Shown: positions 36,812-46,689, numbered from the stretch's first letter. The stretch: DNA of 64,000 bases from an uncultured Burkholderiales bacterium (GCA_903871545.1 CAIQHG010000023.1:16894-80893); one strand, 5' to 3'. Notes: generated from the letters alone by a model not told the origin. Numbers and translations are program-made.

Positions 36812-36830
36812 GCTTCTATAAAGCTTCTAT
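36798..36830 (+). repeat. Three perfect tandem copies of an 11-bp unit
   Basis: AAAGCTTCTAT occurs three times head to tail with no mismatch. The period is close to one helical turn, so any bound protein would repeat on the same DNA face. The array begins two bases after the FNR-type palindrome. Each copy boundary makes a -10-like TATAAA or TATAGA. Confidence 0.9.
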
Positions 36831-36866
36831 AGAGAATCTACAAATCCTCAAACTTATGGAACTACT

Positions 36867-37577
36867 GTGCAACTGCTAAATGCAAAAGAACAAAACGACA
36901 TATTTAAATCTCTGCCTACGGAAGTTTGGGAAAGAATCTCAAAACATATCGAACCTGTCCAGATGACGCTTGGACTTGTCCTTGCCGAGAAAAATTCATT
37001 GCGAAATCACCTCTATTTCCCTAGCACCGCGCTTGTCGGAGTGATACAAATACCTGAAGGCAATGCCACTGCTAGCATGATGCTTGTGGATCGACAAGGT
37101 TGTTCAGGTATTTCGATATTTTTGGCAGGTCAAAACACCGCTACAAAACACGTAGTTCAAGTGGCGGGAACCGGTTACCGTATTAAATCCAATGTAGTGC
37201 AAGATTCGTATGCCCTAGCAGGCCCACTCATGTTGTCTTTACTAAAGTACGCTCAAGCCTTTATTGCCCAAACGGTGCAAGCCGCGGTTTGCGGTCTTCA
37301 CCATACGGTGAGAAATCAATATTGTGGCCTACTTTTAGTCGCAAGCGATCTGTTGCCTGCAGCGGCACCGAATTTGACTCCGCAACTTGTTGCGCAGTCC
37401 CTAGGCGCAAGGGGTGAAGATATCTTATCAATTTCGCAGGACCTTCAAAATACAGGTCTTATCAACTACGCTGCTGGTCCCGTCAAAATTATCGACCGCA
37501 AAGGGCTTGAAGAGCAATCCTGCCAGTGCTTTAGATTTATAAAAGCAGAAAACGAAAGAATCTTATCAAAATTTTAA
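36867..37577 (+). CDS. Crp/Fnr-type regulator paralogue with altered helix-turn-helix (copy B)
   Basis: The 236-residue product starts with GTG at 36867. It is clearly homologous to copy A over its full length: sensor barrel with NHLYFPSTALVGV, dimerisation helix and winged helix. Where copy A has GVRREGITEVAGALQ in the recognition region, this copy has GARGEDILSISQDLQ, so arginine, glycine and threonine positions typical of the subfamily are lost. DNA specificity is probably changed or lost. The C-terminal SCQCF is kept. The GTG has only a weak ribosome-binding site (TGGA). Confidence 0.85.
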   Translation: MQLLNAKEQNDIFKSLPTEVWERISKHIEPVQMTLGLVLAEKNSLRNHLYFPSTALVGVIQIPEGNATASMMLVDRQGCSGISIFLAGQNTATKHVVQVAGTGYRIKSNVVQDSYALAGPLMLSLLKYAQAFIAQTVQAAVCGLHHTVRNQYCGLLLVASDLLPAAAPNLTPQLVAQSLGARGEDILSISQDLQNTGLINYAAGPVKIIDRKGLEEQSCQCFRFIKAENERILSKF

Positions 37578-37641
37578 TTGATTAAGGGCGGATCAAGCTT
37601 TAGGTGGTGTGATACAAGAGTGCGCTTTTGGGGCGCAACCC

Positions 37642-38364
37642 TCAGTGCGACGCGTTTAACCACTCCACCATTCCTTTAGACACAGCTTGCGGGTCCTCCA
37701 TCGTGCACATGTGCCCAGCGCCCGCTATTTCACACCAAATGGGCTGACGGGGCATTAATTTAGCCATATCGCTGTGTTGCTGCACGGGAGACCAAAGATC
37801 AAACTCGCTACAAAGTATCAAAGAAGGTACATTAAGAGATTTCAAAACAAGGGTAGCATCGGGGCGGTTCAAAAGAGCTGCAATTTGGTGTTTAAAGATA
37901 TCTACACTCTTCACCTTGAACATCTCGATGATGCTTTGAATAAAACTCTCATCGCTCAAGCGCTTTGGGGCAACCATGGCTTGAACCCATTGTCTAGCCA
38001 TTGCCTCAATTCCTTGGTCGATTGCGATTTTAAGTAAATCGTATCTACCCTGAGTTTCTTTGGCACCCGCCTGCGAATCTGGACGCGCCAAGTAGCCTGT
38101 ATTCATCAGAGCAATTCGAGTAACCCTATGTGGTGCAAGTCTAAAGACCTCAAGGGCTACGCGCCCACCCATTGAATGCCCAGCAAGTGCAAACTGAGGA
38201 GGGGCTTGTCTGAGAATATTTTTAGCCATGACGCTAATCGAGTCCGCCCGACCGTGGTCAATGACCGTGCATTCGTGCGTGAGAGATAACTCATCCATGA
38301 TAGGCATCCATACCGTCTCATTGCACATCAGACCGGGTAGTAAAAGTAAAGACTCTTTAGACAT
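37642..38364 (-). CDS. Alpha/beta hydrolase
   Basis: The 240-residue protein has the alpha/beta hydrolase layout. An N-terminal LLLLPGLMCNETVW forms the oxyanion region, the nucleophile elbow is GHSMGGRVA (serine near residue 80), the acid is in LCSEFDLWSP near 192, and the histidine is in GAGHMCTMEDP near 219. All three catalytic residues are present. The substrate is unknown; a small ester or thioester is likely. It lies 58 bases upstream of aspS in the minus-strand direction and converges on copy B. Confidence 0.88.
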   Translation of the reverse strand: MSKESLLLLPGLMCNETVWMPIMDELSLTHECTVIDHGRADSISVMAKNILRQAPPQFALAGHSMGGRVALEVFRLAPHRVTRIALMNTGYLARPDSQAGAKETQGRYDLLKIAIDQGIEAMARQWVQAMVAPKRLSDESFIQSIIEMFKVKSVDIFKHQIAALLNRPDATLVLKSLNVPSLILCSEFDLWSPVQQHSDMAKLMPRQPIWCEIAGAGHMCTMEDPQAVSKGMVEWLNASH

Positions 38365-38422
38365 CTACTAAAAAAGGGTAATTCGTTTTATGCTAAAAAT
38401 TATTGCTTTTTTTATCAAGAAA

Positions 38423-40225
38423 CTAGGTCGCCTGGGGGGTCTGAACGGTTCTTAACCGAATGTGCAATTCGCGCAACTGCTTCTCATCAACTGGGCTCGG
38501 CGCTTGTGTGAGCAAGCACTGAGCTCTTTGAGTTTTAGGAAAAGCGATAACGTCCCGTATTGATTCAGCACCCGTCATTAAAGTGACGACCCGGTCTAAT
38601 CCAAAAGCCAAACCACCGTGAGGGGGGGCGCCGTATTGCAACGCATCTAACAAAAAGCCAAATTTAAGTTGAGCTTCCTCTGGGGTAATTTTTAATGCGT
38701 CAAATACTTTTTGTTGCACGTCGGCTTTGTGAATTCGAACTGAACCGCCTCCAATTTCCCAACCATTTAAGACCATGTCATATCCTTTGGCGATGCACTT
38801 CTCAGGGGCTGTGACCATCCAATCTTCGTGCCCGTCTTTAGGCGCAGTGAATGGGTGGTGAACTGCTGTAAAGCGCTGCGCCTCTTCATCAAACTCAAAC
38901 ATGGGGAAATCAACAATCCAAAGTGGTGCCCAACGGTCCTCAAATAAACCGTTCTTCTTGGCGTGCTCACTGTGCCCTATTTTTAAGCGAAGTGCACCGA
39001 TTGAGTCGTTGACGATTTTTGCTTTATCAGCGCCGAAAAATATCAAGTCCCCGTCCTTGGCACCTGTGCGTTCCAAAATCTCGTTAATCGCTTTATCGTG
39101 TAAATTCTTCACAATGGGCGACTGCAGGCCCTCTTTGCCCTTGCTGAGATCAACGACCTTAACCCAAGCCAGTCCCTTGGCTCCGTAAATTTTCACAAAT
39201 TCTGTGTAACTATCGATCTCCCCGCGTGTGAGCTCTGCGCCGGCCTTAACGCATAAACCAACTACCCGCCCGCCCTTTGCGTTTGCTGGGCCTGAGAAAA
39301 CTTTAAAGTCCACATCTCTCATGACATCTGTGAGCTCTGTAAACTCCATCTTGACCCGCAAATCAGGCTTATCGGAACCGTAAAGACGCATTCCATCGGC
39401 GTAAGTCATCACTGGGAATTCGCCCAAATCAACATCCAAGGCTTTCTTGAATACAGATTCAATCATCCCTTGAAAGAGGTCTCGTATCTCCTCCTCCGTC
39501 ATGAAAGAGGTTTCAATATCTATTTGAGTGAACTCGGGCTGCCTGTCAGCTCTCAAATCCTCATCTCTAAAACATTTAGTTATTTGGTAGTAACGATCAA
39601 ACCCTGCAACCATCAAGAGTTGCTTGAACAACTGAGGTGACTGAGGAAGAGCAAAAAACTGTCCGTCGTGCACTCGGCTTGGTACTAAATAATCTCTTGC
39701 CCCCTCCGGCGTACTTTTTGTGAGCATGGGAGTTTCAATATCTACGAATCCGTTGCTGTCTAAAAATTGCCTGATTTGCATTGCGACTTTATAACGCAGC
39801 ATTAAATTTCTTTGCATGTAGGGTCTGCGTAAATCTAAGACACGGTGCGTCAAGCGTGTCGTCTCCGATAAATTATCGTCGTCCAACTGAAAGGGGGGAG
39901 TCACAGAGGGGTTTAAGACATTCACCGCGTGAGCTAAAACCTCAATTTTCCCGCTCTTCATTTGCTCGTTTACAGTACCCTCTGGCCTTGCACGAACCAA
40001 ACCAATAACTTGAATACAAAATTCATTCCTTAAATCCTCAGCGACAGCGAAGGTTTGAGCTTGATCAGGATCGCAAACAATTTGAACGTAACCCTCGCGG
40101 TCACGAAGATCCACAAAAATCACACCACCGTGGTCTCTACGTCTGTTTACCCACCCACAAAGGGTTACCTCTTGACCAATGAATTGTTCGGTTACGAGTC
40201 CGCAGTAATGAGTTCGCATCGCCAT
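38423..40225 (-). CDS. aspS: Aspartyl-tRNA synthetase
   Basis: AspRS charges tRNA-Asp and, in non-discriminating forms, tRNA-Asn. The 600-residue protein has an N-terminal OB-fold ([20 protein letters not shown] near 23-42). Class II motif 2 is [18 protein letters not shown] near 218-235, and motif 3 is [13 protein letters not shown] near 540. The GAD insertion domain typical of bacterial AspRS lies near 290-420. Two ATG codons (40225, 40219) are possible starts. Whether it is discriminating cannot be told here. Confidence 0.96.
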   Translation of the reverse strand: MAMRTHYCGLVTEQFIGQEVTLCGWVNRRRDHGGVIFVDLRDREGYVQIVCDPDQAQTFAVAEDLRNEFCIQVIGLVRARPEGTVNEQMKSGKIEVLAHAVNVLNPSVTPPFQLDDDNLSETTRLTHRVLDLRRPYMQRNLMLRYKVAMQIRQFLDSNGFVDIETPMLTKSTPEGARDYLVPSRVHDGQFFALPQSPQLFKQLLMVAGFDRYYQITKCFRDEDLRADRQPEFTQIDIETSFMTEEEIRDLFQGMIESVFKKALDVDLGEFPVMTYADGMRLYGSDKPDLRVKMEFTELTDVMRDVDFKVFSGPANAKGGRVVGLCVKAGAELTRGEIDSYTEFVKIYGAKGLAWVKVVDLSKGKEGLQSPIVKNLHDKAINEILERTGAKDGDLIFFGADKAKIVNDSIGALRLKIGHSEHAKKNGLFEDRWAPLWIVDFPMFEFDEEAQRFTAVHHPFTAPKDGHEDWMVTAPEKCIAKGYDMVLNGWEIGGGSVRIHKADVQQKVFDALKITPEEAQLKFGFLLDALQYGAPPHGGLAFGLDRVVTLMTGAESIRDVIAFPKTQRAQCLLTQAPSPVDEKQLRELHIRLRTVQTPQAT

Positions 40226-40273
40226 GTAATATTCTCTTTATATAACTAATTATGAAACTAAAAATTTAGAGCA

Positions 40274-40936
40274 TTAGCCCTTAACGGATAAGTCTGAGTT
40301 GCTCAATGCCTCAACCTCCGGAGCCACAGCCCCCATAGAGATAATATAGGTCAAAGCCTCATCTACGCCAATATCGAGCTCAATCACCTCGGATCTAGCC
40401 ATCAACAGAAAAAATCCGCTCGTAGGGTTAGGTGTTGTTGGTACATACACGCTCACAAATCCTTGACCTAACTTTGTCTCAATCTCACCAGAGGGTTCTC
40501 CGGTTTGGAAAGCCAAGGTCCAAACACCTGGGCGCGGGTATTGAACCAACAAAGTTTGCCGAAATGCGTTACCGTTGGTTGAGAAAAGCGTATCGGATAC
40601 GCGCTTAACGCTTACATAAATGGTTTTAAATATAGGTATTCTTGCAAATAACTTTCCCCACTGATTCAACCACCATTTACCAAACACGTTGGAGGCGAAT
40701 GCACCCGTGACCAATAAAGTAAGGACCAAAGAGATTACACCTAGTCCGTGAATCTTGCTGAGCTCAAACATAAACTCAGACGACTGTCCCGCTGGGCTAG
40801 ACATTTTAGATAAGCCGCCCAACAAACTGCCCAACATCGCGTCTAGTGAGCCTACCAACCAAGTCAACAACCACACAGTAATCGTCAAGGGCAACCAAAC
40901 TAGTAAACCGGTCAATAAATATTTTTTAAATGACAT
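40274..40936 (-). CDS. DUF502 family membrane protein
   Basis: The 220-residue protein begins with KKYLLTGLLVWLPLTITVWLL, the DUF502 signature. It has two membrane segments, about 8-28 and 62-82, followed by a soluble domain with FARIPIFKTIYVSVKR and VYVPTTPNPTSGF. The family is widespread in bacteria, and its role is unknown. It sits 48 bases upstream of aspS and 82 bases downstream of an FmdB gene, an arrangement also known in other Burkholderiales. Confidence 0.9.
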   Translation of the reverse strand: MSFKKYLLTGLLVWLPLTITVWLLTWLVGSLDAMLGSLLGGLSKMSSPAGQSSEFMFELSKIHGLGVISLVLTLLVTGAFASNVFGKWWLNQWGKLFARIPIFKTIYVSVKRVSDTLFSTNGNAFRQTLLVQYPRPGVWTLAFQTGEPSGEIETKLGQGFVSVYVPTTPNPTSGFFLLMARSEVIELDIGVDEALTYIISMGAVAPEVEALSNSDLSVKG

Positions 40937-41018
40937 TGGATCGCTCTGATGAATAGTGAAAGTGGAAATGTTGTTACGTAGAAATTAAAAAACTGGGCTG
41001 GTTTCTCAAAAATCTACT

Positions 41019-41486
41019 TCAGTGGCATGCGCAACCAGGACTGCAGCTGGCAGGAGATGATGCTGGGGCGGCTGAGCCGCCCCCAGACGTCTGGCCAGCG
41101 CTGGGCGTGGTCTGAGAGGATCCAGCGCTTGAAGAGCTAGTTTGAGCGGGTTGCTGCGCGCCGGGCGAACCCGAGGACCCTGCAGTCACTGGAGTCGCAG
41201 TGCTGGCTCCCCCTTCGGGCGCGACTGCGGAGCCGCCTTCACCCGCTTTAGCAGCTTTTCCGTCCTCGTTAACCTGTGGAACTGCAGTAGCGGGTGCATT
41301 GCCCCCGTTTTTAAAATCTGTTGCATACCAACCCGTCCCTTTTAATTGAAATCCAGGCGCGCTCAGCTGTTTGCTCCAAGTCTCTTTGGCACAAACTGGG
41401 CACAGCGTTTGGGGCTGATCTGATATTTTTTGAAGCACGTCCTTGGTATGACCACAGGACCCACATTTATAGGCGTAAATGGGCAT
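41019..41486 (-). CDS. FmdB-family zinc-ribbon protein with long disordered tail
   Basis: The 155-residue protein starts with the FmdB zinc ribbon: CGSC near 8-11 and CPVC near 34-37, with MPIYAYKCGSCG. After about residue 65 it becomes a Ser/Ala/Gly/Pro/Gln-rich, probably disordered tail ending in a cysteine cluster, CSPGCACH. The zinc ribbon is the only part with a family name. The terminal Cys/His cluster could bind a metal. A -10-like TATAAT lies 122 bases upstream. Function is unknown. Confidence 0.85.
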   Translation of the reverse strand: MPIYAYKCGSCGHTKDVLQKISDQPQTLCPVCAKETWSKQLSAPGFQLKGTGWYATDFKNGGNAPATAVPQVNEDGKAAKAGEGGSAVAPEGGASTATPVTAGSSGSPGAQQPAQTSSSSAGSSQTTPSAGQTSGGGSAAPASSPASCSPGCACH

Positions 41487-41602
41487 GATTTAGAAATATT
41501 TATTGTGAAGAAAAAGACTAAAAAGCTGTTGGATTAGTGCCTAAGCACCCATCATTTAGTCACTTAAAACTTATTACCGAATAGTGCGTATTTGGCTTTA
41601 GC

Positions 41603-41617
41603 TCTATATTATAGAGG
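41603..41617 (-). promoter_or_regulatory. Palindromic -10-like element upstream of fmdB
   Basis: CTCTATA-T-TATAGAG is a perfect palindrome around one base and contains TATAAT on the minus strand (41613-41608). No good -35 was found. The remainder of the gap 41487-41731 shows no gene. Confidence 0.3.
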
Positions 41618-41731
41618 GGCAAGGTCTCAAAGCGCGTCTTGGCTATGATTTCAATCAATTTTGGTGAAGTCGCCCAAAACGGATGGAATCACACCCCCCA
41701 GGCCTTTACTAGCCATCTTCCACGAGCCACC

Positions 41732-43177
41732 TTAACCCCCTACGGCTAATGTGCGGTGGCTTCCGTGAGCATTTTTTACGGCCTGTGGTCCCAAAGAGCC
41801 CGCCACCATTCCAACAATTGAGGCTATTAAACCAACGAGTTGCGCCGGAAACTGCTCCCCCGCAGGAGTCAACACAAAAAGTAGCCAGCCAATCACGCCA
41901 AGCGCGATTGCAAATAATGCGCCCTGCGTGGTTGCACGCTTCCAGTAAAGCCCAAACAAAAGGGGCGTAAACGCTCCTACCAAAGGTATTTGATAAGCAC
42001 CCGATACAAGCTCGTAAATAGGGGTACCTTGCATTGCAATTGAATAGGACAACACAATAACGCTAAAAACCAAAACCGTAATCCTCATCGCACGCAACTC
42101 ACTCTTATCACCCGAATAGGGACGAATATTTCGCCATATGTTTTCAGTAAACGTAACGCTTGGCGCCAAAAGAGTGGCGGAGGCGCATGATTTTATGGCT
42201 GACAAAAGGGCTCCGAAAAAGAGTACTTGCATGATGAAGGGCATTTTCTCCATCACCAATGTAGGAAGCACTTTTTGCGGGTCCTGCGCGATTAACAGCT
42301 CAGCCTGCTCGGGCATGATGATCAGTGCACTGACAACTAAGAACATCGGGACAAACGCAAATACAATATAGAAAACTCCCCCAATGATTGGACCCCGTGT
42401 TGCTGAGTACTCACTGTCTGCAGACATCACCCGTTGGAAAACGTCTTGCTGCGGGATAGAGCCAAGCATCATCGTGAGGGCTGAAGCGGTGAAAAACATA
42501 TAAGACTTAAAGTCCGGATCTGGTAAAAATCTAAACATATCTTTAGACTGTGCAAGTCGAATCACCTCGCCTGCGCCGCCGGCCTGTTGGCCCGCGAAAA
42601 CGGCGAGAATCGCCAGCCCTAAAACTAAAATAATCATCTGGATGAAATCCGTTATTGCAACAGACCACATGCCCCCAAAAAGAGTATACGCAAGTATTGA
42701 GATCACCCCAATGATCATGCCTATGGGCAAACTAATAGCACCGTCAGACAACACATTAAAAACCAAGCCCAAAGCGGTTACTTGGGCAGAGACCCAGCCC
42801 AAATAGCTAATCATGATAATTATTGAGCACAAGATCTCGACCTCTTTGCCGTATCGCGCTCTGAAGTAATCACTAATGGTGAGGAGCGTCATCTTGTACA
42901 ACTTGGACGCAAAAAAAGCGCCCACCAAAATGAGACAGATACCCGCCCCAAAGGGGTCCTCAACAACGCCGCCGAGGCCGGAGTTGACGAATCTGGCGGG
43001 TATCCCCAATACCGTCTCCGAACCAAACCATGTCGCAAACGTTGTAGTGACGATCATGGCGATGGGTAAATGTCGCCCTGCAATCGCAAAGTCGGCTGAG
43101 TTTTTAACTCTTTTAGCTGCAATCAGTCCGATCGCTATCGTGATCAGCAAATAAATAATGACCAGTGTAAGTAACAT
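41732..43177 (-). CDS. Sodium:solute symporter family protein
   Basis: The 481-residue membrane protein has about 13 hydrophobic segments and the SSF signature region. ADFAIAGRHLPIAMIVTTTF lies near 29-48, SYLGWVSAQVTALGLVF near 128, and GGMWSVAITDFIQMIIL near 166. The transported solute (sugar, amino acid or organic anion) is not predictable. It stands as a single gene between fmdB and ubiB with gaps on both sides. The start is ATG at 43177. Confidence 0.9.
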   Translation of the reverse strand: MLLTLVIIYLLITIAIGLIAAKRVKNSADFAIAGRHLPIAMIVTTTFATWFGSETVLGIPARFVNSGLGGVVEDPFGAGICLILVGAFFASKLYKMTLLTISDYFRARYGKEVEILCSIIIMISYLGWVSAQVTALGLVFNVLSDGAISLPIGMIIGVISILAYTLFGGMWSVAITDFIQMIILVLGLAILAVFAGQQAGGAGEVIRLAQSKDMFRFLPDPDFKSYMFFTASALTMMLGSIPQQDVFQRVMSADSEYSATRGPIIGGVFYIVFAFVPMFLVVSALIIMPEQAELLIAQDPQKVLPTLVMEKMPFIMQVLFFGALLSAIKSCASATLLAPSVTFTENIWRNIRPYSGDKSELRAMRITVLVFSVIVLSYSIAMQGTPIYELVSGAYQIPLVGAFTPLLFGLYWKRATTQGALFAIALGVIGWLLFVLTPAGEQFPAQLVGLIASIVGMVAGSLGPQAVKNAHGSHRTLAVGG

Positions 43178-43232
43178 TTAAACAAACCTCTTTTATGTCT
43201 GTAATTTGATATTAGGATACAAGTGACTATTT

Positions 43233-44801
43233 TCAACTATATTGAATTTGAACCCAAAACTGCATTATCACTAATCCCCCAATAAAACCAATCAAAATCC
43301 ACATAAAGCGTTGTAAAAAGGAATTGGTCTTACGTTGCTCTTCAATCATTCGGCTCAAATCTGCTTTGTTATTGGTATTTGTATTTTTAAGAAAGTCATG
43401 AAATAAGCGGGGCAAAGCAGGCAGCATCTTGGCGTAGAGGGGCGCCTCTACTTTGATCTGATCCCACAGCTTTTGCGGCCCAATTTGGTCTGACATCCAT
43501 TTCTCAAGAAAGGGCTTTGCAGTGCTCCACAAATCTAAGTCTGGATCGAGTTGCCGACCTAGGCCTTCAATATTGAGTAGCGTTTTTTGCAGCAGTACCA
43601 ACTGAGGTTGTATCTCAACGTGAAATCTCCTCGATGTTTGAAACAACCGCATGAGCACCAGACCTAGAGAAATCTCTTTCAAAGGGCGATCAAAGTAGGG
43701 CTCGCAAACGGCTCTAATGGCCGTCTCCAACTCGTTGACCTTGGTCTGAACTGGGACCCAGCCCGACTCAATGTGCAACTCCGCCACTCGTTTGTAGTCT
43801 CTTCTAAAAAACGCGGTAAAGTTTTGAGCCAAGTACTCCTTGTCAAATTCGGTCAAGGTCCCCACAATTCCAAAATCAAGGGAGATGAACCTCCCCAAAG
43901 TTTCTTCCTCTAAGCTGACTTGGATATTGCCGGGGTGCATATCCGCGTGGAAAAACCCGTCCCGAAAAACCTGAGTGAAAAATATAGTAACACCGTCTTT
44001 AGCCAATTGACCAATGTCCACTCCCGCATTGATGAGGCGATCTACTTGGTTAACGGGGACACCTTTCATCCTTTGCATCACAATTACATCAGTATGACAG
44101 TAATCCCAAATCATCTCAGGGATTAAAACCAAATCGAGCCCCTCCATATTTCTTCTTAGTTGGGCCGCATTTGAAGCCTCGCGAACTAAATCTAATTCAT
44201 CGTGCAAATGATTATCAAACTCTTTAACCACCTCTTTAGGCTTTAGACGTTTGCCATCAGCAAATAAAAATTCAACCCAAGAGGCCATCATTCGCATCAG
44301 ATCTAAGTCTTTCTCGATGACGCTCAACATGCCCGGTCGGACCACTTTAATTGCCACCTCTCGGCTAGCGCCCTCTTTAGTTGCAAGCACCCCAAAATGA
44401 ACCTGCGCAATCGAGGCACTTGCAACGGGAACTCTGTCAAACTCGGTGAAGATTTCGTCGACTTTGCGACCAAAAGACTTCTCTATCGTGGCAACCGCAA
44501 TACTAGAGCTGAAAGGGGGAACTCGGTCTTGAAGTTTTGCCAGTTCATCTGAGATGTCTTCAGGTAAAAGATCGCGACGCGTTGAGAGCACTTGTCCAAA
44601 TTTCACAAATATAGGCCCTAAATTCTCCAACGCCTGCCTAAGTCTCACCCCGCGGGGCGACTCTAAGTTTCTGCCAAAGGTTAGGATTCGAAGAAGTGTT
44701 TTGAGCCCAGGTCTGTGAAAGCTGGAGAGAATAATCTCATCGAGTCCAAAGCGAAATACGATCCATAAAATAAAAAGAGTTCTATAAATTCTGCTCATCA
44801 T
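43233..44801 (-). CDS. ubiB: Ubiquinone biosynthesis protein UbiB
   Basis: UbiB is an atypical ADCK-family kinase/ATPase needed for ubiquinone synthesis. The 522-residue protein has the KFGQ motif in [17 protein letters not shown] near 69-85 and an alanine-rich loop region [12 protein letters not shown] near 122. The catalytic [12 protein letters not shown] lies near 288 and [10 protein letters not shown] near 307. Two C-terminal membrane segments anchor it to the inner membrane. Its start overlaps ubiJ by 4 bases, so both are translated together. Confidence 0.95.
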   Translation of the reverse strand: MMSRIYRTLFILWIVFRFGLDEIILSSFHRPGLKTLLRILTFGRNLESPRGVRLRQALENLGPIFVKFGQVLSTRRDLLPEDISDELAKLQDRVPPFSSSIAVATIEKSFGRKVDEIFTEFDRVPVASASIAQVHFGVLATKEGASREVAIKVVRPGMLSVIEKDLDLMRMMASWVEFLFADGKRLKPKEVVKEFDNHLHDELDLVREASNAAQLRRNMEGLDLVLIPEMIWDYCHTDVIVMQRMKGVPVNQVDRLINAGVDIGQLAKDGVTIFFTQVFRDGFFHADMHPGNIQVSLEEETLGRFISLDFGIVGTLTEFDKEYLAQNFTAFFRRDYKRVAELHIESGWVPVQTKVNELETAIRAVCEPYFDRPLKEISLGLVLMRLFQTSRRFHVEIQPQLVLLQKTLLNIEGLGRQLDPDLDLWSTAKPFLEKWMSDQIGPQKLWDQIKVEAPLYAKMLPALPRLFHDFLKNTNTNNKADLSRMIEEQRKTNSFLQRFMWILIGFIGGLVIMQFWVQIQYS

Positions 44802-45370
44802 TCAAACTTCTTACTTGAGACATTTGGTCTTAAAGACTCAATACCAAGTTTCACGGTTTTAGCAAACTCCTTTAGGGCCGACGCGCATTGCTTGCCAATC
44901 AAAACAATAAGTCTTGCCATCTCATCTCCCACAATGCGCGATAAATCAGACTCGACATCCCACTTGATGTGGTCGATAAGCCAGTTTACTTCTGCTGCAA
45001 GTTGCACATCCCCCTCAATGCGGATGGCCGGCTTATCGCCTTTTGAAAGGTTTTGCAAAATAAGAAGGGCCGAGCTCTCGTTGATGTTGAGAACCAAGTC
45101 AGCGTTGCCCTCCTCCACGCTTACTCGCTCAATCAAACCAGCGGGCGTGAAGCACAAACGCATATGAACTTGGTTCCACTTTAATTCGACGCTCTTTCCC
45201 TTTTGCCTTTTAAGCCTATCCATGGCAACAGACTCTTGTTTTAAAACATGATTTAAAAACAAAACAATTTTTTGTTGCCCCTCATCCACCAACCACTGTG
45301 GAGGCTTCAAACCCAAAACAATTCGCTCTACGCTAAAAGCAAGATCTTTTAATGATTCAAACGGATTCAT
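44798..45370 (-). CDS. ubiJ: Ubiquinone biosynthesis accessory factor UbiJ
   Basis: UbiJ has an SCP2 lipid-binding domain and organises the soluble Ubi complex with UbiK. The 190-residue protein shows the N-terminal SCP2-like region (LFLNHVLKQ) and the ligand-strand region [11 protein letters not shown] near 122. It ends in a helical C-terminal part. The gene overlaps ubiB by 4 bases, the normal ubiJ-ubiB partnership; ubiE lies 1.3 kb further upstream. Confidence 0.92.
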   Translation of the reverse strand: MNPFESLKDLAFSVERIVLGLKPPQWLVDEGQQKIVLFLNHVLKQESVAMDRLKRQKGKSVELKWNQVHMRLCFTPAGLIERVSVEEGNADLVLNINESSALLILQNLSKGDKPAIRIEGDVQLAAEVNWLIDHIKWDVESDLSRIVGDEMARLIVLIGKQCASALKEFAKTVKLGIESLRPNVSSKKFE

Positions 45371-45420
45371 AACTTAAATTCCCATTTTTTAATACAGTAT
45401 ATTTTTATAATTTCAAGCGG

Positions 45421-46545
45421 TTACTGTAGCGCTTGTACCCCGCAGACCAACCAACCCGAGGAACCGTTTCTGGGTTTGGACATACTCCAGACCTCTCTAA
45501 AGGAGTTGGGGCCTTGAGAGGGATCCTCTCGTATCAGCCCAGAGAACTCAACACTGGCAAGATAAGCGACGTCTAACTCTTGAAGCCCCAAAAGCTCTGC
45601 CTGCAGTGTGATCACCTCTGTTTTATTGTCTTGCCCGTTTAGGTGCTGCTCACGCTCTTGCAGTTGAGCCTTGATCTCCACCAACATTTGATCCGTCAGC
45701 ATGGAGTGCAAAGTCACCATATCAGCACAGTCCCACGCAGTTTGTAGTTTTAAGAAAACCTCTTTAGCAGTGCTTACGAAACTAATTGCATCAAAGCCCT
45801 CTGGGACTCTCCAATGTGTAGATCGAACATTACTTTGCAAACCACTTGGTTGTGAGCTTGGATCAAAGCCTATCCCCTCCCAAGGTCTAGCGGAGGCGTC
45901 ATTACCTACATTTTTTGAATGGTAATGCGTGAACTGAATGGGGTTTGAGGGGGAGCCAAGTGCCTCAAAGCGAGTCGAATTTTTGTAGCCAGGCGCAGAC
46001 TTAAATGCGCCGCCTGGATTGGCAAAACTTAATCGGCGAATAAAGTAAAAAATGAAGGGCAGCGCCAAGAGGAGGAGGAGCGCTGCTCCAATCCAAGACT
46101 CCCCAGACTCATTGATTCCCCACCCCATCGAATGCATGAGCCAAGATATACCCAAGCCAGTGGCAACCGCACCAAACATCCCTCCCATCATACTTCTTCC
46201 AAAAATAGCGGGGGCGGGACTAGGGACCGGTGAGTTCATCGGGGGACGATTGGGCGAGACCGTAGACCCAGGCGTAGGCTCTTGGGGGGAGACTCCATTT
46301 GTCGGCTTTACGCTTGGGGAGGCTACACTGGGAGGTGTGGCAGGGGTAGTAGGAGCTACAGGCTTAACAGGGGTTACGGTTTGTGCAGGATTTGGATTGG
46401 CGAGTTTAGGCGCAGCGTGCACAGGCGCAGTACCCACCGATCGTCCCATACCAAATCGCCTACCCGCTTGCGCTGTGAAGGACAAAAGGATTAGTCCAAT
46501 CAAAAGGCAATTGCGAGCCCAAACACTTTTTTTATAAATAATCAA
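45421..46545 (-). CDS. Tim44-like domain protein, membrane-bound
   Basis: The 374-residue protein has an N-terminal signal or anchor (about 10-27, ending TAQA), then a Pro/Thr-rich linker (about 40-110). Two membrane segments follow near 118-165. The C-terminal half (about 240-374) is Tim44-like, with LTDQMLVEIKAQLQERE and LLGLQELDVAYLASVEFSG. The bacterial relatives are of unknown function. The start codon is TTG at 46545; no good ribosome-binding site is visible and another start is possible. The gene lies between ubiE and ubiJ, an association common in Burkholderiales. Confidence 0.85.
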   Translation of the reverse strand: MIIYKKSVWARNCLLIGLILLSFTAQAGRRFGMGRSVGTAPVHAAPKLANPNPAQTVTPVKPVAPTTPATPPSVASPSVKPTNGVSPQEPTPGSTVSPNRPPMNSPVPSPAPAIFGRSMMGGMFGAVATGLGISWLMHSMGWGINESGESWIGAALLLLLALPFIFYFIRRLSFANPGGAFKSAPGYKNSTRFEALGSPSNPIQFTHYHSKNVGNDASARPWEGIGFDPSSQPSGLQSNVRSTHWRVPEGFDAISFVSTAKEVFLKLQTAWDCADMVTLHSMLTDQMLVEIKAQLQEREQHLNGQDNKTEVITLQAELLGLQELDVAYLASVEFSGLIREDPSQGPNSFREVWSMSKPRNGSSGWLVCGVQALQ

Positions 46546-46689
46546 CTCTTAGTCCCCAATCTCTTTTTTCACATCTCCACAGCTTAAGCTGTCACGCTAA
46601 ATTAGTGGTTTGTTTAGTAGCCCGTTTAGTGGCTCATTTACTCAGACTCATCAAGCGGATCAAACTCCAGCAAAGGCGCCCCCAAAAAA

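Noticed and set aside
46052..46537. 161-codon plus-strand frame in the Tim44-like gene
   Set aside because: It mirrors the Pro/Thr-rich linker and has no independent start signal or domain.
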